Shown: positions 23,369-37,324, numbered from the stretch's first letter. The stretch is 64,000 nucleotides of DNA from Chaetorhynchus papuensis (GCA_013396525.1 VWYX01000218.1:124001-188000), one strand, 5' to 3'. Translations and numbers: made by a program. Notes: generated by a model from the sequence alone, not told the origin.

Positions 23369-26300
23369 TAACAAAACACAGAGGAATGGATCTTGAAACA
23401 AAAAGTTGATGCTAACTGTGGTTTTGCAAGCTAGAGTACTAATAACTTCAGAATTTAGTCATTTGGGTATAGTGTGTTGTTAGCCACTATTCCCACAGTC
23501 TGAGTCAGGCTTTTGGTATTCATCACACACTTCAACCTTTGAGACTCACGTTGTAAGCAGAAACAAGGATACAAAAGGAAACAACTGTGTAAAACCTTCT
23601 CTGTGGCCTGAGGACATGATATCCTGAAAGAGAGGGATTCCATTAAAATTGAGCAAGGTATCTGCTACAGCTTTGCTCAGGCAAGCAAGTATGTGGGGTG
23701 GAAGATTAGAGGAGGAGGGAGTATTCATTACATCTTTCCAACTGCCATGAACTTTTGGTTCCAGTGAAGTGAGGGCTCTCAATACTAAATATGTCCATTC
23801 CTCAGAGCTCTGCCTCCCAGAGTTGCTTACACCTTGCACCTGCCTGCCTGTTCTGTACAGAAGAGTAAGAGAAGGCAGAAAGGACTTATACTAATGGGTG
23901 TGTTATTACTAATGCATTTGCTAAAAAAGAAAATTAAAATTATTTCACTCTTGTTCACACATTGTACAAGTAAATAAATTCTGGCTGGATTGATTACTTA
24001 CCTGTTGTTTCCAGAGCACAATTATGTGATCATAGTCACAAATCCAAAAACTTTTATAAATTAGTGTACATGTCCAGAGACCTCTTGTATCTTCTAAATA
24101 AGCATTATCTCTAATAAATTTTAGAAGTTTTTATGAATAATAAGCCTGAAGGCTGCATTATGAAGAATTAATTTTCCAGGATAATGTAGCAGCTCTTTGC
24201 AGATGTTCACTGGGGAAAAGTGCAGTGAGAGGGAATTATGTGGGAGGTATCTATCAGGGAAAACAAAGATTTCCCATGAGAACAAGATCAACTTAACTGT
24301 TACACAAATTCCTTATGTAAAGAAAGTTGTTACATTAATTAATCATTAATTAATATAAAATGCATACAGTCTAAATTAGTATTTGCCTGTTGAACCTAAT
24401 ACAGTACAAACATCCTATGTCTCCCAGTGAATCAGTAATCTAATTCTGTTTATTATACGGTTTTAAATATAAAAGGGATTTTGGTTGTTTTTTATTTTGC
24501 TTTTGTTAAAAGTCTAATGGAATACATGAAATACACCTATAGCAATGAGGCAGAATATTTGCTTATGATTCCAAGAACATTAGCTTTCTTTAAAATTACA
24601 TTTTTTTCAATAGAAGAAAGTCAGATATCGATGATACTTACGAGGACTGCGCTGCGAATATCTCATAATTTATGGAGATACTATGGGACTGTTCTTTCTT
24701 GGGTGTGCCCAAATTGTAGAGCATCTATGGAAATGTGACCTAGGACACAATCTTTCTGTTCTCACGTATTGGTCCACTGGTTCCAGTTCCTCCTTGTGTC
24801 TTCCTCTTCCCTGTTCAACCTTCCATCCCCTCATAGTATGATGGAAAAGACATGATTTTCATTATCATCTACCCTAACAGGAAAATGAAGTAGAAGTCAG
24901 TCTGTCAGCCTCATAGATGCTGCCTACATTAGCCAGAATACTTATTTGTAAGTTAAATACTTGTCTGCATAGACTTGGCACTTCTGAATGCCTTTACAGA
25001 ACACATCTGTGGAGTATTTTGATTATTCTAAATGTTAAAGACACCTCAAGAAAGTACTTTACTGATCCTCAAAAATGACAGGCTTTTTATAGATTTACAA
25101 CAGCATGATTAGGAGCCCTTTCTTTCTAGCCTGGTAGCAAAACAGGTTGTGAAGCAAAGACAGAATATAAGTAATACAGAAAGAGGGAGCTTGCAAATAA
25201 ATTATTATTGTTATCCTGAGAGACGTCACCCTGACTTTTAATAGAGCAAAAGCAAGGATGGGAATAGTGAGCCTAGGTTTTAGGGTGGAAAATGTTTATA
25301 GTTATTGGATATGGACTCATCTTTTTATGTGTAGTCTCTGCAACCACTGAAAAGGTATTTTGATCTGCTGTTTCTCTGAGAAAAACAATACCTGTCTTGC
25401 CACATATGTAGTGGTTTGTTCAACAGGTGTGTGGGGAGTGTGCCAGATGAGAGCATTTTCTAACCACCTGTTCTCAGCCAGGAAAAATTGTATTTTCTAG
25501 GCTATCCCTATGTGCCCCATACCCCTTACTTTGTACTCGGAGGGGTGAGGATGTAAATACTTTGCCAACTATTCTTGAAAACCCTGGACAGGAATATTTT
25601 CCATGCCATTCCAGTGGGTGCCAAGAAAACTGGTGCTATTGGTTGGATTGCTTGAATCCTGGCATACAGTGGTGATAACGAAAAAGAACAAAGACCTGCT
25701 CATCTTGAGGCTAATTCTGGAGATGAGTCCAGCAGAGAGCACAGCGAGCTGAGATACAGGAAAGCATCTGCACTAGGTTTTTAAGTTTATCTATTACTTC
25801 TGTTCATCATTCAAAGGGTGTCACAGGTTCTGGTTGTGGCTCCTGTGACAGGACAGAAAAGGCAAGTAATGAAGAACTGACCCTGTGCTTTTCCTGGAAT
25901 TTCTAAAGATGATTTTGGCTTGCCTCAAGATACTTTAGTGTTGTCTTTTATTATGCTGCTCATGGATGCATGTTGGTGAAGGGAGACAGCACCATACAGG
26001 AGTGAAAGACTTTGAAACACTCAGATTTAAGGTTTTGTTTTCCCAAGTTTGTTTATCTGGGCCACATCCAGGAAGCCCTTGAATATGCTCGGGATTCAAA
26101 GAAGTTTAGTTGACAAATACTTACACACCTGTGGAGGTCTTCTCACAAAGTAGTGCAGGCAATAGTTTTTCTGTGCTTTCTGAGTAGCACAGTAAATGCA
26201 TAGAGTGAAGTAGAGCTTGTGCCTTCTGTACAGTCAAAAGAGCTGAGTTAATACTTATTAGTTTCCCAAGTGGTAACTGCATTGCCATTCTGTTTGTAAT

Positions 26301-27385
26301 AGCCTGGTTAATTACTATAGCGTTAAGGTGCTAAGCTACCAGAATAATAAACAAAAAATGTAAATTCAATTTATATTTAAAGCTCTCTAGGCAAGAACAT
26401 ATTCTGAAATTAGAGCAGTAAGCTTTATATCAAGTAGCACTTGCTTAAAGCCAAATTTTGTGCTCCAATTTTAAGTATGGTTGAGAATTTAGCTTAAGGA
26501 CTGGAAGAACATCTAGGGATGTGCTAGAGGGTTGAAGTGGTATGAGAAACAAGTGATTCAACTTGTTGTAGGTGAAACAACTTTGCATTATATTGCTAAT
26601 GTGTTTAAACAAATTTTTTCAATGGATTTCACTGTTTATGATGGGAAATTCTTCACAAATCAGGGGGAAAAATAAGGATTACAAGCTATTGGAAAAAATC
26701 TGCAGCAGGGGAGATATCGAAGAATTCAGGCTAAACAGCTGACATTCAGGGACTGCATTAATTTAAAATAAAAGAAAAAAGGACTATTTGAAAAGCAATG
26801 TATGAGGAACTTCTTGAATCTTGACTGCAAATTTATGTATCTTTTGGTCCTTAGTCCTACCAAACACAGTTTGTGAGAATATAATTTATTACAACTAAGT
26901 TCAAGAAAACAAAAATAATCATCTTTGATTTCACCTCAAAAGCTTCAGCTAGAAAGTATCAAATACATAGTAGGCATTTGAAATAGGGAAAAAAATGAGT
27001 GCCATTTTACAGAAGAGTTTGGAGCCATATATGATTATTGCATGAGTTTCAGCTGCTAAGTTCTTGAAAACGGAAATAATGCCTGATATTGTGCTTGCCA
27101 ATTACACCTGTAAGTGGGTGCTGCTGCAGCACTCACAGCTAATGTGTAAAATGAATTGCTATCAAGTTCAGACTTGGTAACAGTTTCTAGAAGCCTGTAG
27201 CTTTAAAATAAACTTTTATTCATCTGCAGATTGCTATGTACGACGCTGGAGACCTCTGCTACTCTGCACTTGCAAAGCCCCTGTGTGAAACCACTGTATA
27301 AGCCAAAGGAATTCTCTCTGCTTACATAGCATTTTACGTCTTAAATTGTATAAAAGAAGTCAGTAAAAACAGAATCTACTTACAG
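23369..27385. other. Non-coding stretch, little recognised
   Basis: The sequence is AT-rich, apart from more balanced patches around 25400-26150. A 97-codon minus-strand frame (23546-23839) and an 85-codon plus-strand frame (24481-24738) show no familiar motif. Two identical ATTAATTAAT decamers (24334-24343 and 24345-24354) form a homeodomain-type AT cluster. No mobile element was identified. Confidence 0.55.
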
Positions 27386-27721
27386 GATTGGTAAAGAGCA
27401 CATAACTGAGGACTGTTACAGCAGCAAAAGCTTGTGGTAAGTTTTTCTTGTGAGCAGAGCTTTATTGAGCAGACCAATGTCTTTGCTCTATCCAGATCAT
27501 TCTTTATTTTTGTTTGTAAATAGATGTGTAGATACCACAGTAATTTATTTTTCTATAAATTATCTTTCTAGAAAGATATTTGCAGAATCTGGAACACAAG
27601 ACTGCTCTAGGGTGCTGAAATGTTGTCAAGGTAGGTTTTTTCAGTGAGAAGAAAAAGCAGTGCAAACAATCTCAAGGAAGTAGGTAGACTTAAATCCAAA
27701 AGCCTGAGGCAGTGCCTGAAG
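27386..27721 (+). other. Run of splice-like signals, candidate non-coding RNA exons
   Basis: Within 340 bases there are three exon-like intervals. The first is 27386-27436, with a weak acceptor and a consensus GTAAGT donor at 27437. The second is 27572-27630, with an acceptor tract ending TATCTTTCTAG and a GTAGGT donor at 27631; it is open in one frame of 19 codons. The third ends at 27721 before a GTGAGT donor. Joining the first two in the open frame gives a stop at the junction, so if transcribed this is more likely an lncRNA than a protein gene. All of this is inference from splice consensus. Confidence 0.25.
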
Positions 27722-28811
27722 GTGAGTGTCTCTGTGGGCCAGAAACAAATGAAGTCTACTGATACTTTGCTGAAAGCTGTCACTTCCCAGACTCCATTGG
27801 AGTCAACTTAAAAGTTTTGTAGTTATTCAACACAAGATTCATACAAGTTCTCTATCAAGCAAAGGATGGGGTTAATGGTTATAAATTTCTATTCTGAACT
27901 ATCTCCAGTGCAACAGTGCTTGCAACAGCACTGTAGTATGAGTAAAATAAATGAAAAAAGGCAGACTTCTAGAAGGACTTTAGTATGTTAAAAATACAAA
28001 TCAAGGCTGGTTCATAAATGAAAAGCACAAATTTCTATGCATGTTTCTTAGTTTTATGTGCATTCCTTACAAGTAATGTGTCTTCTTGCTTTATCACTAT
28101 ATACTAGAATTGTAATTTGTGTCTTTTCAAAAACAGTTTTTCTTTGCTGGATATTAAATTTGATGCAGTTAGGCATGCATCTCTATTTAGATTAAGCCGT
28201 AAAAAATTAATAACACCCTTTCCTCTGAATGTAAGAGGCCATATATTTTCAAAGGATATCTGCAAGTCAGTGTTATTCACAAAGGATTGAGAACCCAATC
28301 AAAGTATAGTTTTCATATGAGATAGCAGAGTTTTTATCTGCTGTACTGAACTGTGCAGGCCATATTTGAAAATTGCTCTCAAAATTCCAATTTAACATTT
28401 CCAATAGCTTAAACTCTGGTTAAAGCTGTTCTGTCCAGATCCATATTTTAGAAGTAAAAGTGCTACCTAGTAGGGATGTTTGGTGAATTTGCCCATCGTC
28501 ACAGTGTAAGAGTATTTACCTGTTTTTTATTGTGTTTTAGCCTAGTATTCCTTGGTGCAAAACACACTGAACTGTATTTGTTGTTTCAAAATCTGAGTCA
28601 CTCTTTTCAAGACAATCCTATTTTTCTGATGCTTGAATCAATTTTCTTATTTGTCGATTTTTCTGTTCACATGAATGCTTTTTATTTCACTGGTATTTGT
28701 GAGCATACGTGTGTGTTCGTGCACGTGGAAGTTTGGCTTCTGGTTTCCTGAAATTCTTTTTCATAGAGCAACATAAATATATGGAAAGAAACAAGCCACA
28801 CATCCTAGTGC
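27722..28811. other. Non-coding stretch, nothing recognised
   Basis: The sequence is AT-rich. The 91-codon frame at 28476-28751 is hydrophobic with no signal or domain I recognise, and is probably chance. No repeats were identified. Confidence 0.6.
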
Positions 28812-29156
28812 TATGTGAGGAGACCGTGTAGCAGCCTTCCATAATGTGGCCTATAAGGAAGCCAAAGAGGGACTCTCCTTAAGGAGCCGCAGTGACACAA
28901 GAGGGAATGGCTTGAAACTGAAAGAGAATAGGTCTAGATTTAGATGTTAGGAAGAAATTGGTTTTTGTTGAGACACTGGAACAGTTTGCCCACAGAAGTT
29001 GCGGATGCCCTGTCCCTGGCAGTGTTCAAGGCCAGGTTTGATTGGGTTTTGAGCAATCTGGTCTAGTGAGAGATGTCCCTGCCTGCACCACAGGGCTTGG
29101 AACCAGATGTTCTTTAAGGTCCCTGCCAACCCAAAATATTCTGTGATTCTATGATT
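28812..29156 (+). mobile_element. CR1 LINE 3' end
   Basis: This is the end of a CR1 retrotransposon. It covers the end of the reverse-transcriptase frame and the 3' untranslated region. Landmarks are a decayed 'gcagccttcc' start near 28831, 'gggaatggcttgaaactgaa' near 28903, 'ttaggaagaaatt' near 28946, 'actggaacag' near 28975, 'gtccctgccaaccc' near 29119, and a tail of repeated ATTCTRTGAT ending about 29156, followed by poly-T. Read as protein the frame is broken, so the copy is dead. 5' truncation is the norm for CR1. Confidence 0.95.
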
Positions 29157-32000
29157 TTTTTTTTCTTGAGTTGCCACTAATGACTTGCATCTATTTGGCT
29201 ATCACAGTAGCAAGGGTTCAGTGAGCAAGCTCCCTGTCTTCAGCTGCACTGTTCCCATTAGAAATCTCGCATTTGGGCACCTGCTTATATCATCCCCTGA
29301 AACAGACCTCGGCAACAAGGAGCTGAGAAATACAGACTGCAAAGAAAATGGCTCTTTTCTGCCACTTTGCTTTTGTAAACTCACTTGTTAACTCTGTATA
29401 TGAGCTGAAAGAGGACATGGGATTGAGTACTGTGTTTTATGGTGGTAGGAAGCACAAAGACCCGAAACTTTCATTAAAAGTTCTAGGCTGTAAATCCTTC
29501 AGTTGAGTCAGCATTAAACCCCAAGTGTGATTAGATCCCCTAAATAAATCTTTCATACTCTCTCACTGAATGTGGAAGTGCCCTCCTTAATTAAGCAATG
29601 CCTGTGGAAATGCTCTGTGGTTGGCACCTCACATAAAAATGGGCTATTTGTGCTTTCAAAAGCACAGTGGAATTAATCAAATGTGCCCTGCTACCCTTGG
29701 GGACAGGGATAGCCTATTTCTATACGATCTTTAATAAGTGTTAGAAACTAATGGGACTAAAAACCCAACAACTCAATTCACCGCTTCCAATTCACAAGAA
29801 ACCATAGTCAGAATGAAGGATTTAAAGAAAAGCGTAGTGATAATATGGTACATATTAATATAATTATAATATAGGATATTAATAAAATAATAAAATCCCT
29901 GCCTCTGCTTTTGATTAGATGGTGGTTAAGGAATGTAGACCAAGATAGGACCAAGATCCTTAAATTAATATTTAGATTCAAAATAAGCAGTCCAATTTCA
30001 ACAGTGGAATAGGGAATCAAAGATGCAAAACCAGGGGCTAATTTTAAGAATATTGAGAAAACACAGAGAGAAACAGGAAAGAAAACACAGAAGGAGGACA
30101 ACCTGTTGGAGGAGAAAAAAAAAACCAAACCACATCTTCTTCTGCCCTATTCCCACTTACTTGATTTGTTACAAAAATTGTTTAGATGTAATACCTACCA
30201 ATACAAGAAATTACAATTTAGAAAATATTCAGTTGAAAAAATATGAACATCATGCCAATCTTATTTAGAATTATTTCATTATACCAAACACCATGATAAA
30301 TTCAGTCATTGATTTCCATTCTCCTTAAAAAATTCCCCATTGGCAAAGTATTTACTGGTAGTACGTTAAGTTTTCCAAGGACAGTCTTCATACTATGTTA
30401 TGTAGAATTAGTGAATTAGCAGATTTAGATCACAGATTAAATATTACGTTTGATTGTGGCTTTAAACAATGAATTCTAGGATTACTTCCAAGACCTGAAA
30501 AGGAATTATGAAACCGCCATGGCAGAATGTTTTCCATAGTGAGGCAGGGAAGGACCAAGAAGAGGAATCATGTAAATGACTGTTTTCTTGACAACTTTTT
30601 GTGTGTGTGATTATCTTGAGTAATATATATTTATGCAACCTTAATTCTAAAATTGGCCTGTCATCTGAATAGAATATAACATTAGTTGCATAAAATATAT
30701 AAAAGTTTGGATTGTTTATGAGTGAATTTAAGTAACAAACCAAGCTAATCTAACTAGGAAATTTCATGAGATTATTTAACTTCTTGGCTGCTGTATAGCT
30801 TGCTATCTTAGAAAGCAACCTTTTAATTTGCAGTTTTGGAAAGCCTTGATTTTCTTAGGTTTTTGTGTGGGTTTTGGTTGGAGTTTTGATGGGTTTTTCT
30901 CAGTAGTTGAAATATTTTGAAGGAGTTCTCTAAAATCATTGATCTTTACTGCCTTTTTCTCTTACACCTGCATTTATATTCATAATCACTTACAGGTAAT
31001 TTACAAATAAATGGTAACACTAGGCTAAATTAACCCTCAGTATAATATAAAGTCTTTAACAGATGTGTATTAAGTTCTGATTTGTCATGCTGTGTATTTT
31101 TGTACAAGATTATAGAAGCCTATGAATGCTTTTGTACTATCTGGAATGAGAAAACGGATGTTTCCCCTAGGTTCATGTTGTAATCTTTTTTTTTAAGTTC
31201 TAGGAGATAAAGCCATAAAGTATGAAACAGCATTCCCTATACTGCCTATTCAAATTCTATTTTTTACTGTATTAAGATATTGTCTTGATTATGAAGGAGT
31301 TGAGGAATCATTGTCAGGCCAGAAATGAATCCTTCACAGATTATCTCTGTTGAACATCCCCTGTGAAGATAACCCCTATTATCAGTGTTACAGGTGGTTT
31401 GCAAAACACAGAAATACCCATAAAATAATAAAGGGATTATTTAAAAGCATGTGCCTATACAGATTCCACTTATTATCCTGGTGTTTTCTTTGCAGTCAAT
31501 AACTACAGCAGTTGGTGATAAAATATTGAGAAAAAAACTTCAAATAATTAACTTTAGAAAAAAGCCTCACCTTTTATCATTATAATCTGTTTACAGCAGT
31601 GTCATAATGGAGAAGTAGAAACAAGTATTTTTGAGATGAGCGGTTAATATCTTTAATTTGATTTGCTGTTGAAAAAAGATGTAACATGAAACTCATAGGC
31701 AATTGCTGCAAAATTCTTTGGAATTATTCACAATACGTAGATACCTAAATATACCTAATAATCTATTTTGTAGTTTAAAGTGTCATGTTCAAGAATACAT
31801 AAATTTTGAGAAATGAGTTTTGGAAATTAAAATGAGACAGATGCAAAAATGTTAGTCAAGTAGAAATGTGATGGTGATAAAAATGAATAAGTTATCAAGA
31901 AAAGTAGGAATTACCTAGGATTTGTAAAGTGAACGTGGCACAACTGAGGATTTTAAACTACAGGCATAACTTAAAGAGATACATTTTCAAGATTTGGAAG
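29157..32000. other. Non-coding stretch, nothing recognised
   Basis: A GC-balanced patch at about 29180-29390, just after the CR1 tail, has open frames on both strands but no recognisable protein. The remainder is AT-rich. No RNA gene or further mobile element was found. Confidence 0.55.
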
Positions 32001-32140
32001 CATAGAGTCATGGAATAATTTGAGTTGGAAGGAACATTTCAAGGTCAGCTGGTCCAGCTCCCCCTGCAATGAGCAGGGACATCTTCAACCACCAGATTGC
32101 TCAGAGGCCTCTCTAAGCTTGACCTTGATTGTCAAGGCTT
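32001..32140 (-). mobile_element. CR1 LINE fragment (3' end)
   Basis: On the plus strand it begins with 'catagagtcatggaat' (32001-32016), the reverse complement of the CR1 tail. Then come 'gttggaaggaac' and 'tcaaggtcagctggtccagc', followed by decayed matches to the CR1 3' region ('gagcagggacatcttc', 'cagattgctcagaggcct'). Only about 140 bases survive. Typical CR1 structure makes the family call secure, though the subfamily cannot be assigned. Confidence 0.9.
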
Positions 32141-35100
32141 TACAATACCTTTGTTAGCATTTCTTAAAAAGTGATAAAATTTTGCTGTTAAAGACCTACA
32201 TGTTATTGTTTTATTAGAATAAACTTGAGATGTGAATTGCTATTGAATACTTTTTATTAGGGAAAAATGCTGTATACTACAGTCCTAAATCTGAGGTATA
32301 AATTGAGCATAAATTTTAGCAGTGAGGAGATTAGTCACTGGAGAAGCAGCAAAAGGAAATGAATTTTCTGTCTTTTGTCAACAAGGGTAGATGACTCTTT
32401 TTTCAAAGATGCATTTCAGCTAAACAAACGGGTTTTTGATCAAAAATGAGATAACTGGTGGAAAGTTGTAACCCTGAATCATACAAAAAGCGAGGCTAGT
32501 TTGAATACTCCTATCAGTGCTATGAATAATGTATGTAAGTATCAGGAAGTTTTTGCTTATGGCTTGCATACATTTCCCCTTTCATAATCATCTTTTATTG
32601 TGCTACAGCAAAAGTACTTTTTTTATACTGAGTAGTATTTCTCTTACTATCAGAAGTACTAGAATTTATATTTACTTTTCAGTCAAAATTATTTTTCATG
32701 GTAAAAATTCTGTTTCAGTATTTGGGGATATTTTTAAGATAAAAAAAATCAAAAACTTCGGTAAGGCTTGGGGGGTTCTTACTTTTTATGAAATAAACCT
32801 TTTTTCTTCCCTTTTTAGAGTAAAAAGAAATTTTAGTTCTATTCCTATTTTATGTAGTGCTGAAATCTGAATGCTGCCTGTTACCCTAGCTGTTTCATTC
32901 TTGAAGTGCACAGGTTACTTATTGCTTAAATACAAATAGATATTGTAATTTGATCATATCTTGCAGTGAAGTATTTAAAATTGCAAATTTCATTTCTTAA
33001 GGGACTTTTCCTGCGCATTCATCTCCAAAGAAAAACTTTAAAGTTCAAACTGAGATGGTGGAGAGTGGGAATTTTCATTCTGTGAGACATTTTGTAATCT
33101 TAGATTTTTGCCTGACCCCTTTCAGAGGCAGCTAAAGATATCTGAGTGTTCCCTCTGATTCAAACTGTCATTTTTAGGATTTCCAGCTCTCTCTGGTGAA
33201 GAGAGAATTAAATACTCTTACTTCACAGTGTGAACAAATCCTTAGTATATACAGGCCCCAAGAGATCCACTGAAAAGTCGGAGAGTTATGATTTTCGGTC
33301 TTCCTGCTGCAGAGGCAAGGACCAAGCCCTGACTAGGGACTGAACTTCCAGGACTGCCTGGAAATATGTACATTTAAATGGACTAATATGAAACCTGTAA
33401 TGAGTCCACGACTGAAAATGAAAAAGCAGCTAAATAGAAATTCACTAAAAGTCACATTTTTGATAATATTTCAGTACTTAAGTATTTATCCACATCACTG
33501 TGTTTAATCAGAAAATACAGGCTAATGCTTTCAAACATATATTTGGAAGTTTACATGAGTGACTTATGCCTTATTTGTTATTCTTATCGATCCTAAACTA
33601 CTCTCAAAATTTGAAATAGTGCATGATATGTTTGAGAGCACAAGTATGAGTAGATGAACACAAAAAAGGACAAATAAACATACAAATATATGCAATATAT
33701 GTACACACGCATATCTGTAAAACATTTGTAAACATAAGGAAAAACAAAAGTGCAAAGCTAGAGATAGGAGGATGTGAGAGTGAAAATTTTAGGTACAGAT
33801 AGAGACAGGTTCACATATTTGATCTCAGTTCGATGTAGAAAGAGAACCAAAGTCAGTGAATGTACTGAAGACACACACACCTTTTGCATGTGGGCCAGCA
33901 TCTTGTTTCTAGTGTACAGGCTGAGATGAAGACATGCTTATGGCTGAAAAAGTTAAGTTCTGAACCATCAGCTGAGATTCAGTTATTGTGTTGTTTTTGC
34001 AAACACATTCTTGCTCAGATTTAATTTTGAGAGGCTTTTAAATAATCTTATTTGATCTTTCAACATGTAGTCCAGGTTCAGACAAGTTTAGACTGAAAAA
34101 GCTCTTACCCTAAGGATGCGCATGAAGCCTTTTTCTCTGCGTGTTGCAAGTTCTTCCTTTTGGGTTCATTTTAAACATGATCATTTAATCACCCTTTTCT
34201 ATCTAATCATGTTAGCAGATGGGAGAAAAGAAGCTGTTGACCTTGAGGGTGTGCAGCTGAGCCAATGGGTGAATGTCAGTTATTGAATCAATTCCATTGT
34301 AGTTTAGGAGTGCTTTTTTAGAAATTTATGCTTAATGGAATTCAAGAATGAGTGATCATTAGAACACGTGTCAAAATTTATGTTTACTTTGTGTTCTTAT
34401 GGTAACTGACACTCACTGAAACTGTGTTCCTCTTTCCGCTCCACAAAAAGACTGTGGAATAACCATCTTCTGCAGGTAAATGGAAATAGCTGCAAAATCA
34501 CACAGGTATTTTACCCTGAGAAGAATTTTAATTTTAAGAATTGACAGAAATCCACATTTAAAAGTTAAGCAATTTGTCAAAATTTTCCTATCTGCAGAAT
34601 GAAGATTAAAAATTAAAAATGTTAGTCAACTCAGACTAAGGTGACTAAGTTTCAGCAAGTGTAAGAGGATTTCTTTTAAGTTGTCTGGTCAGAAATTGCC
34701 CTCTGATGCAAAGCGACGTCTCCAAAATGAGTGTTGATGAGCATCTATCACACTAAAAACATTCATTTAAAAATAAACTTTAAGAATTAGTTATGTAGGG
34801 GTTTTTTTTCACATTTTAACTGGTGTAGAAGAAATTATTTTCGAACCGAGAAAATTTTTACTTCCTTTTTTTTTAAATTTACCTATTCCCTGTGTAATGA
34901 CCCTTGTTTTGAGAAGCACATTATTAAGTATTAAAATAATTTATACTGAAGGGTCATGTGTATTCTTTCAGAAGTTAAGTGATTCTGAATAAAAGCATCT
35001 TTCTTTCTGAATATAATGTTATGCAAATTTTTAGAATTCACAAATGTAATTAATTAAAATGGTTAGACACTTGAAATGTACTTTTAAACTTGTTTCAATC

Positions 35101-36539
35101 TACACACGAACTAATTATTTTCAGCTTTTATCTATGGCACTCCCCTGTGGTCATTGATATGACTGAATCTGTCTTCAAGCACACCATTTTGATGCACTGT
35201 TATCCCTTCTCTTGCAATTGGAAAGGCCAGTGAACTTCTCTCAGTCGCAGAATAAAAAATAAATTAAATGCAGCAGTGCATGCTTCCCTTAAAAGGCAGA
35301 GTTAGCCTGCTCTGTGACATTTCAAAGGATCTTAGGGAATGTGTGAACCTTGGCATTTCATAACACTTGCAGCTCCTAAGTGAGACAAAAAAAAGTGGAG
35401 AAAATGTTTTGTTTTCTTGTGTCCTGGTGGTTGTGGAGCAGTACATCTGGTCTTATTCCATTTGTCTCAGCACTTCTTCAAACATCTAATGTTTATTATC
35501 AGTGAATGACTTTTGCCTAGGAACCCTCTAAACCTAAAAAGGTTTCCTTCTTCTTACTGAAACATTTTTCCCCATTTTTAACTCTCTTATATACCTTTTA
35601 TGCCATATATATTTTTCTGTCTTCCTGTGCTAAGGAAGAGAAAGGAATCACACTAAATTGATTTTACAGCTATTTTGTCATTACAAACATGAGGCAGTCA
35701 GACTTAATTTAACAAAAACCAAAAATATGTTTCTGATGGAACCCTGTATAAATTCCCTGTACAGAGATGAATGATCTGTACTTTTAAAACTCCTGCTGCA
35801 ATTCTTTCAAAAATAGGAGAAATAAAAGCTGCATCCTACTTCCTAGCCATATTGATCCTAGATCTGTCACATTTTCATACACATAACTCTTACTGTGTGG
35901 ATTGTCTGTCAGTTTTAAAGGTAAATTCTTTGTGTGACCAAGCACATGATGCAGCATCTACACACTAATCTATTCTATAAGCATCTTACAAGCAAGGACT
36001 TTCACACCTGCTCTAAAACCTTATTTTCTTTAACACACTAGAGGCTGTTTTTGCTGCCAGCACCTTCCACTTAAAATCATGTTTCACAGACCTTAATTTT
36101 GGTATCCTCTCTGGAAATATTGATGCTAATGAAAGGTATTACGAAGACATACAGTATAAATCTCATGGGTATGAAAAATTAAGCTATACCAATTTAATAT
36201 TTTTGTAAAACATATTGTTTGCTTTATATTCAGTTGCAATTTTACTGGGAAGAAAAGATTTACTCATTTTTAATGCCTTATGTATCACATTAATCCTTGC
36301 AATAATCCTTGTAAGTGTTAAAAATGTAAAGAGAACTGGAAATAAGCAGTAGCCATTTAGAGATATTGCTCTTCTTACATGTGTCTTTGGGAGAAGACAG
36401 ATGAAAGGTCTTCAGCCCATAGTTTGTCTTTTCACACAGAAACCCAATGTTGGAACTTTAGTTAAATGGGAAAAAGGTTTATGTTTTACCAAGTTATGAT
36501 CAACATTGTAGTAGAAACAATCAGTGGAGTATGGGTAGA
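32141..36539. other. Non-coding stretch, little recognised
   Basis: The sequence is AT-rich without identifiable genes. A more balanced patch at 33110-33370 and a motif-rich segment at 34200-34300 (TGACCTTGA nuclear-receptor-like half-site, CAGCTG, CCAAT and an ATTGAATCAAT element) are possible regulatory DNA. The 113-codon frame at 32529-32870 has no recognisable domain. Confidence 0.5.
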
Positions 36540-36984
36540 AGCCAAGGTACATCCAGAAATCTGTGACACACAGAAAATCACACAGAGAGGTGCCGTGCAC
36601 CCTGGAAGGCACATTGAGGGGTGTGTGGAGACACAGTAGACACACCCAGGGCTCCAGGGTGGTACTGGTGGTTCTGTGCTGGTGGAAATGCTGATAGTGA
36701 CTCATCCTGTAGGCAGCTGCCAGTGCCCTGCTGCACTTAGGAGCTTGGCTCCTCTTTTTCCAGGTGGCATCTGCAACACCTGGCAAGTCTTGCCTGTCAC
36801 AAGCCCCCGGGGAGAGGTGAGGTGAGGCAAGGTGATGTAGTGGCCATTCCCACTGGGCCATGAAGCAGACCTGGTGGTGCTGGGGAGTCGGAGGCTGCAG
36901 GGTGGACCTGCGTCCTCCTGGAGCAGCAGAAGCAATGAGTTCTGAGTCAAGGAACAGGATGAGCTGTACCTAGAAGCCATCAAG
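36540..36984 (+). other. GC-rich block with exon-like segment
   Basis: This is one of the few clearly GC-rich stretches. A pyrimidine tract ending TCTTTTTCCAG at 36763 precedes a 53-base segment (36764-36816) that is open in one frame and followed by a GTGAGG donor-like site. Near the end (36957-36984) a short coding-like run DELYLEAIK is readable in one frame before AAG|GTTAGC. The 149-codon minus-strand frame over this block has no recognisable motif. It may be the 5' part of the same element as the remnant at 37325-37633, or an exon cluster of an unknown transcript. Confidence 0.35.
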
Positions 36985-37234
36985 GTTAGCAAAAGTTTGG
37001 GGGTATGTAAAAACAAAGATTTTAAATTAGAGTCCTCCTTTTAAGATTGTGTTACACATTAATGCAAAATAATGAATAATGTCTAATTTAGAGTTGTTGA
37101 AAACTCTTTTCTAATCTGGTGACGGGTTGGTGACAGTCCTCTTCTCTTTATATGTAATACTGCCACTGGCACTGTCTCCTGTTTTGAATTAATTTCCTAA
37201 GTTTTGTCAATTTGTGTTCTTTAATTTTGAATAG
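36985..37234 (+). other. AT-rich intron-like interval between GC-rich blocks
   Basis: These 250 bases begin with GTTAGC and end with a T-rich tract and ATAG, consistent in form with an intron, though the donor is weak. Composition drops sharply to AT-rich here and returns to GC-rich on both sides. Alternatives are an insertion into a retroelement, or chance. Across the junction the reading frame soon meets a stop. Confidence 0.25.
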
Positions 37235-37324
37235 GCAGAAGATGTAAGAGGCTGAATACCAACATCAAGGTGTGATTCATCCTTTTCCCACCTGAGCCCT
37301 GGGAGTCATGAGACATCAGAAAGT

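Noticed and set aside
36412..36861. 149-codon minus-strand ORF, the longest in the window
   Set aside because: It has no recognisable domain and lies in GC-rich DNA where stops are scarcer. The coding-like signals in the block are on the plus strand.
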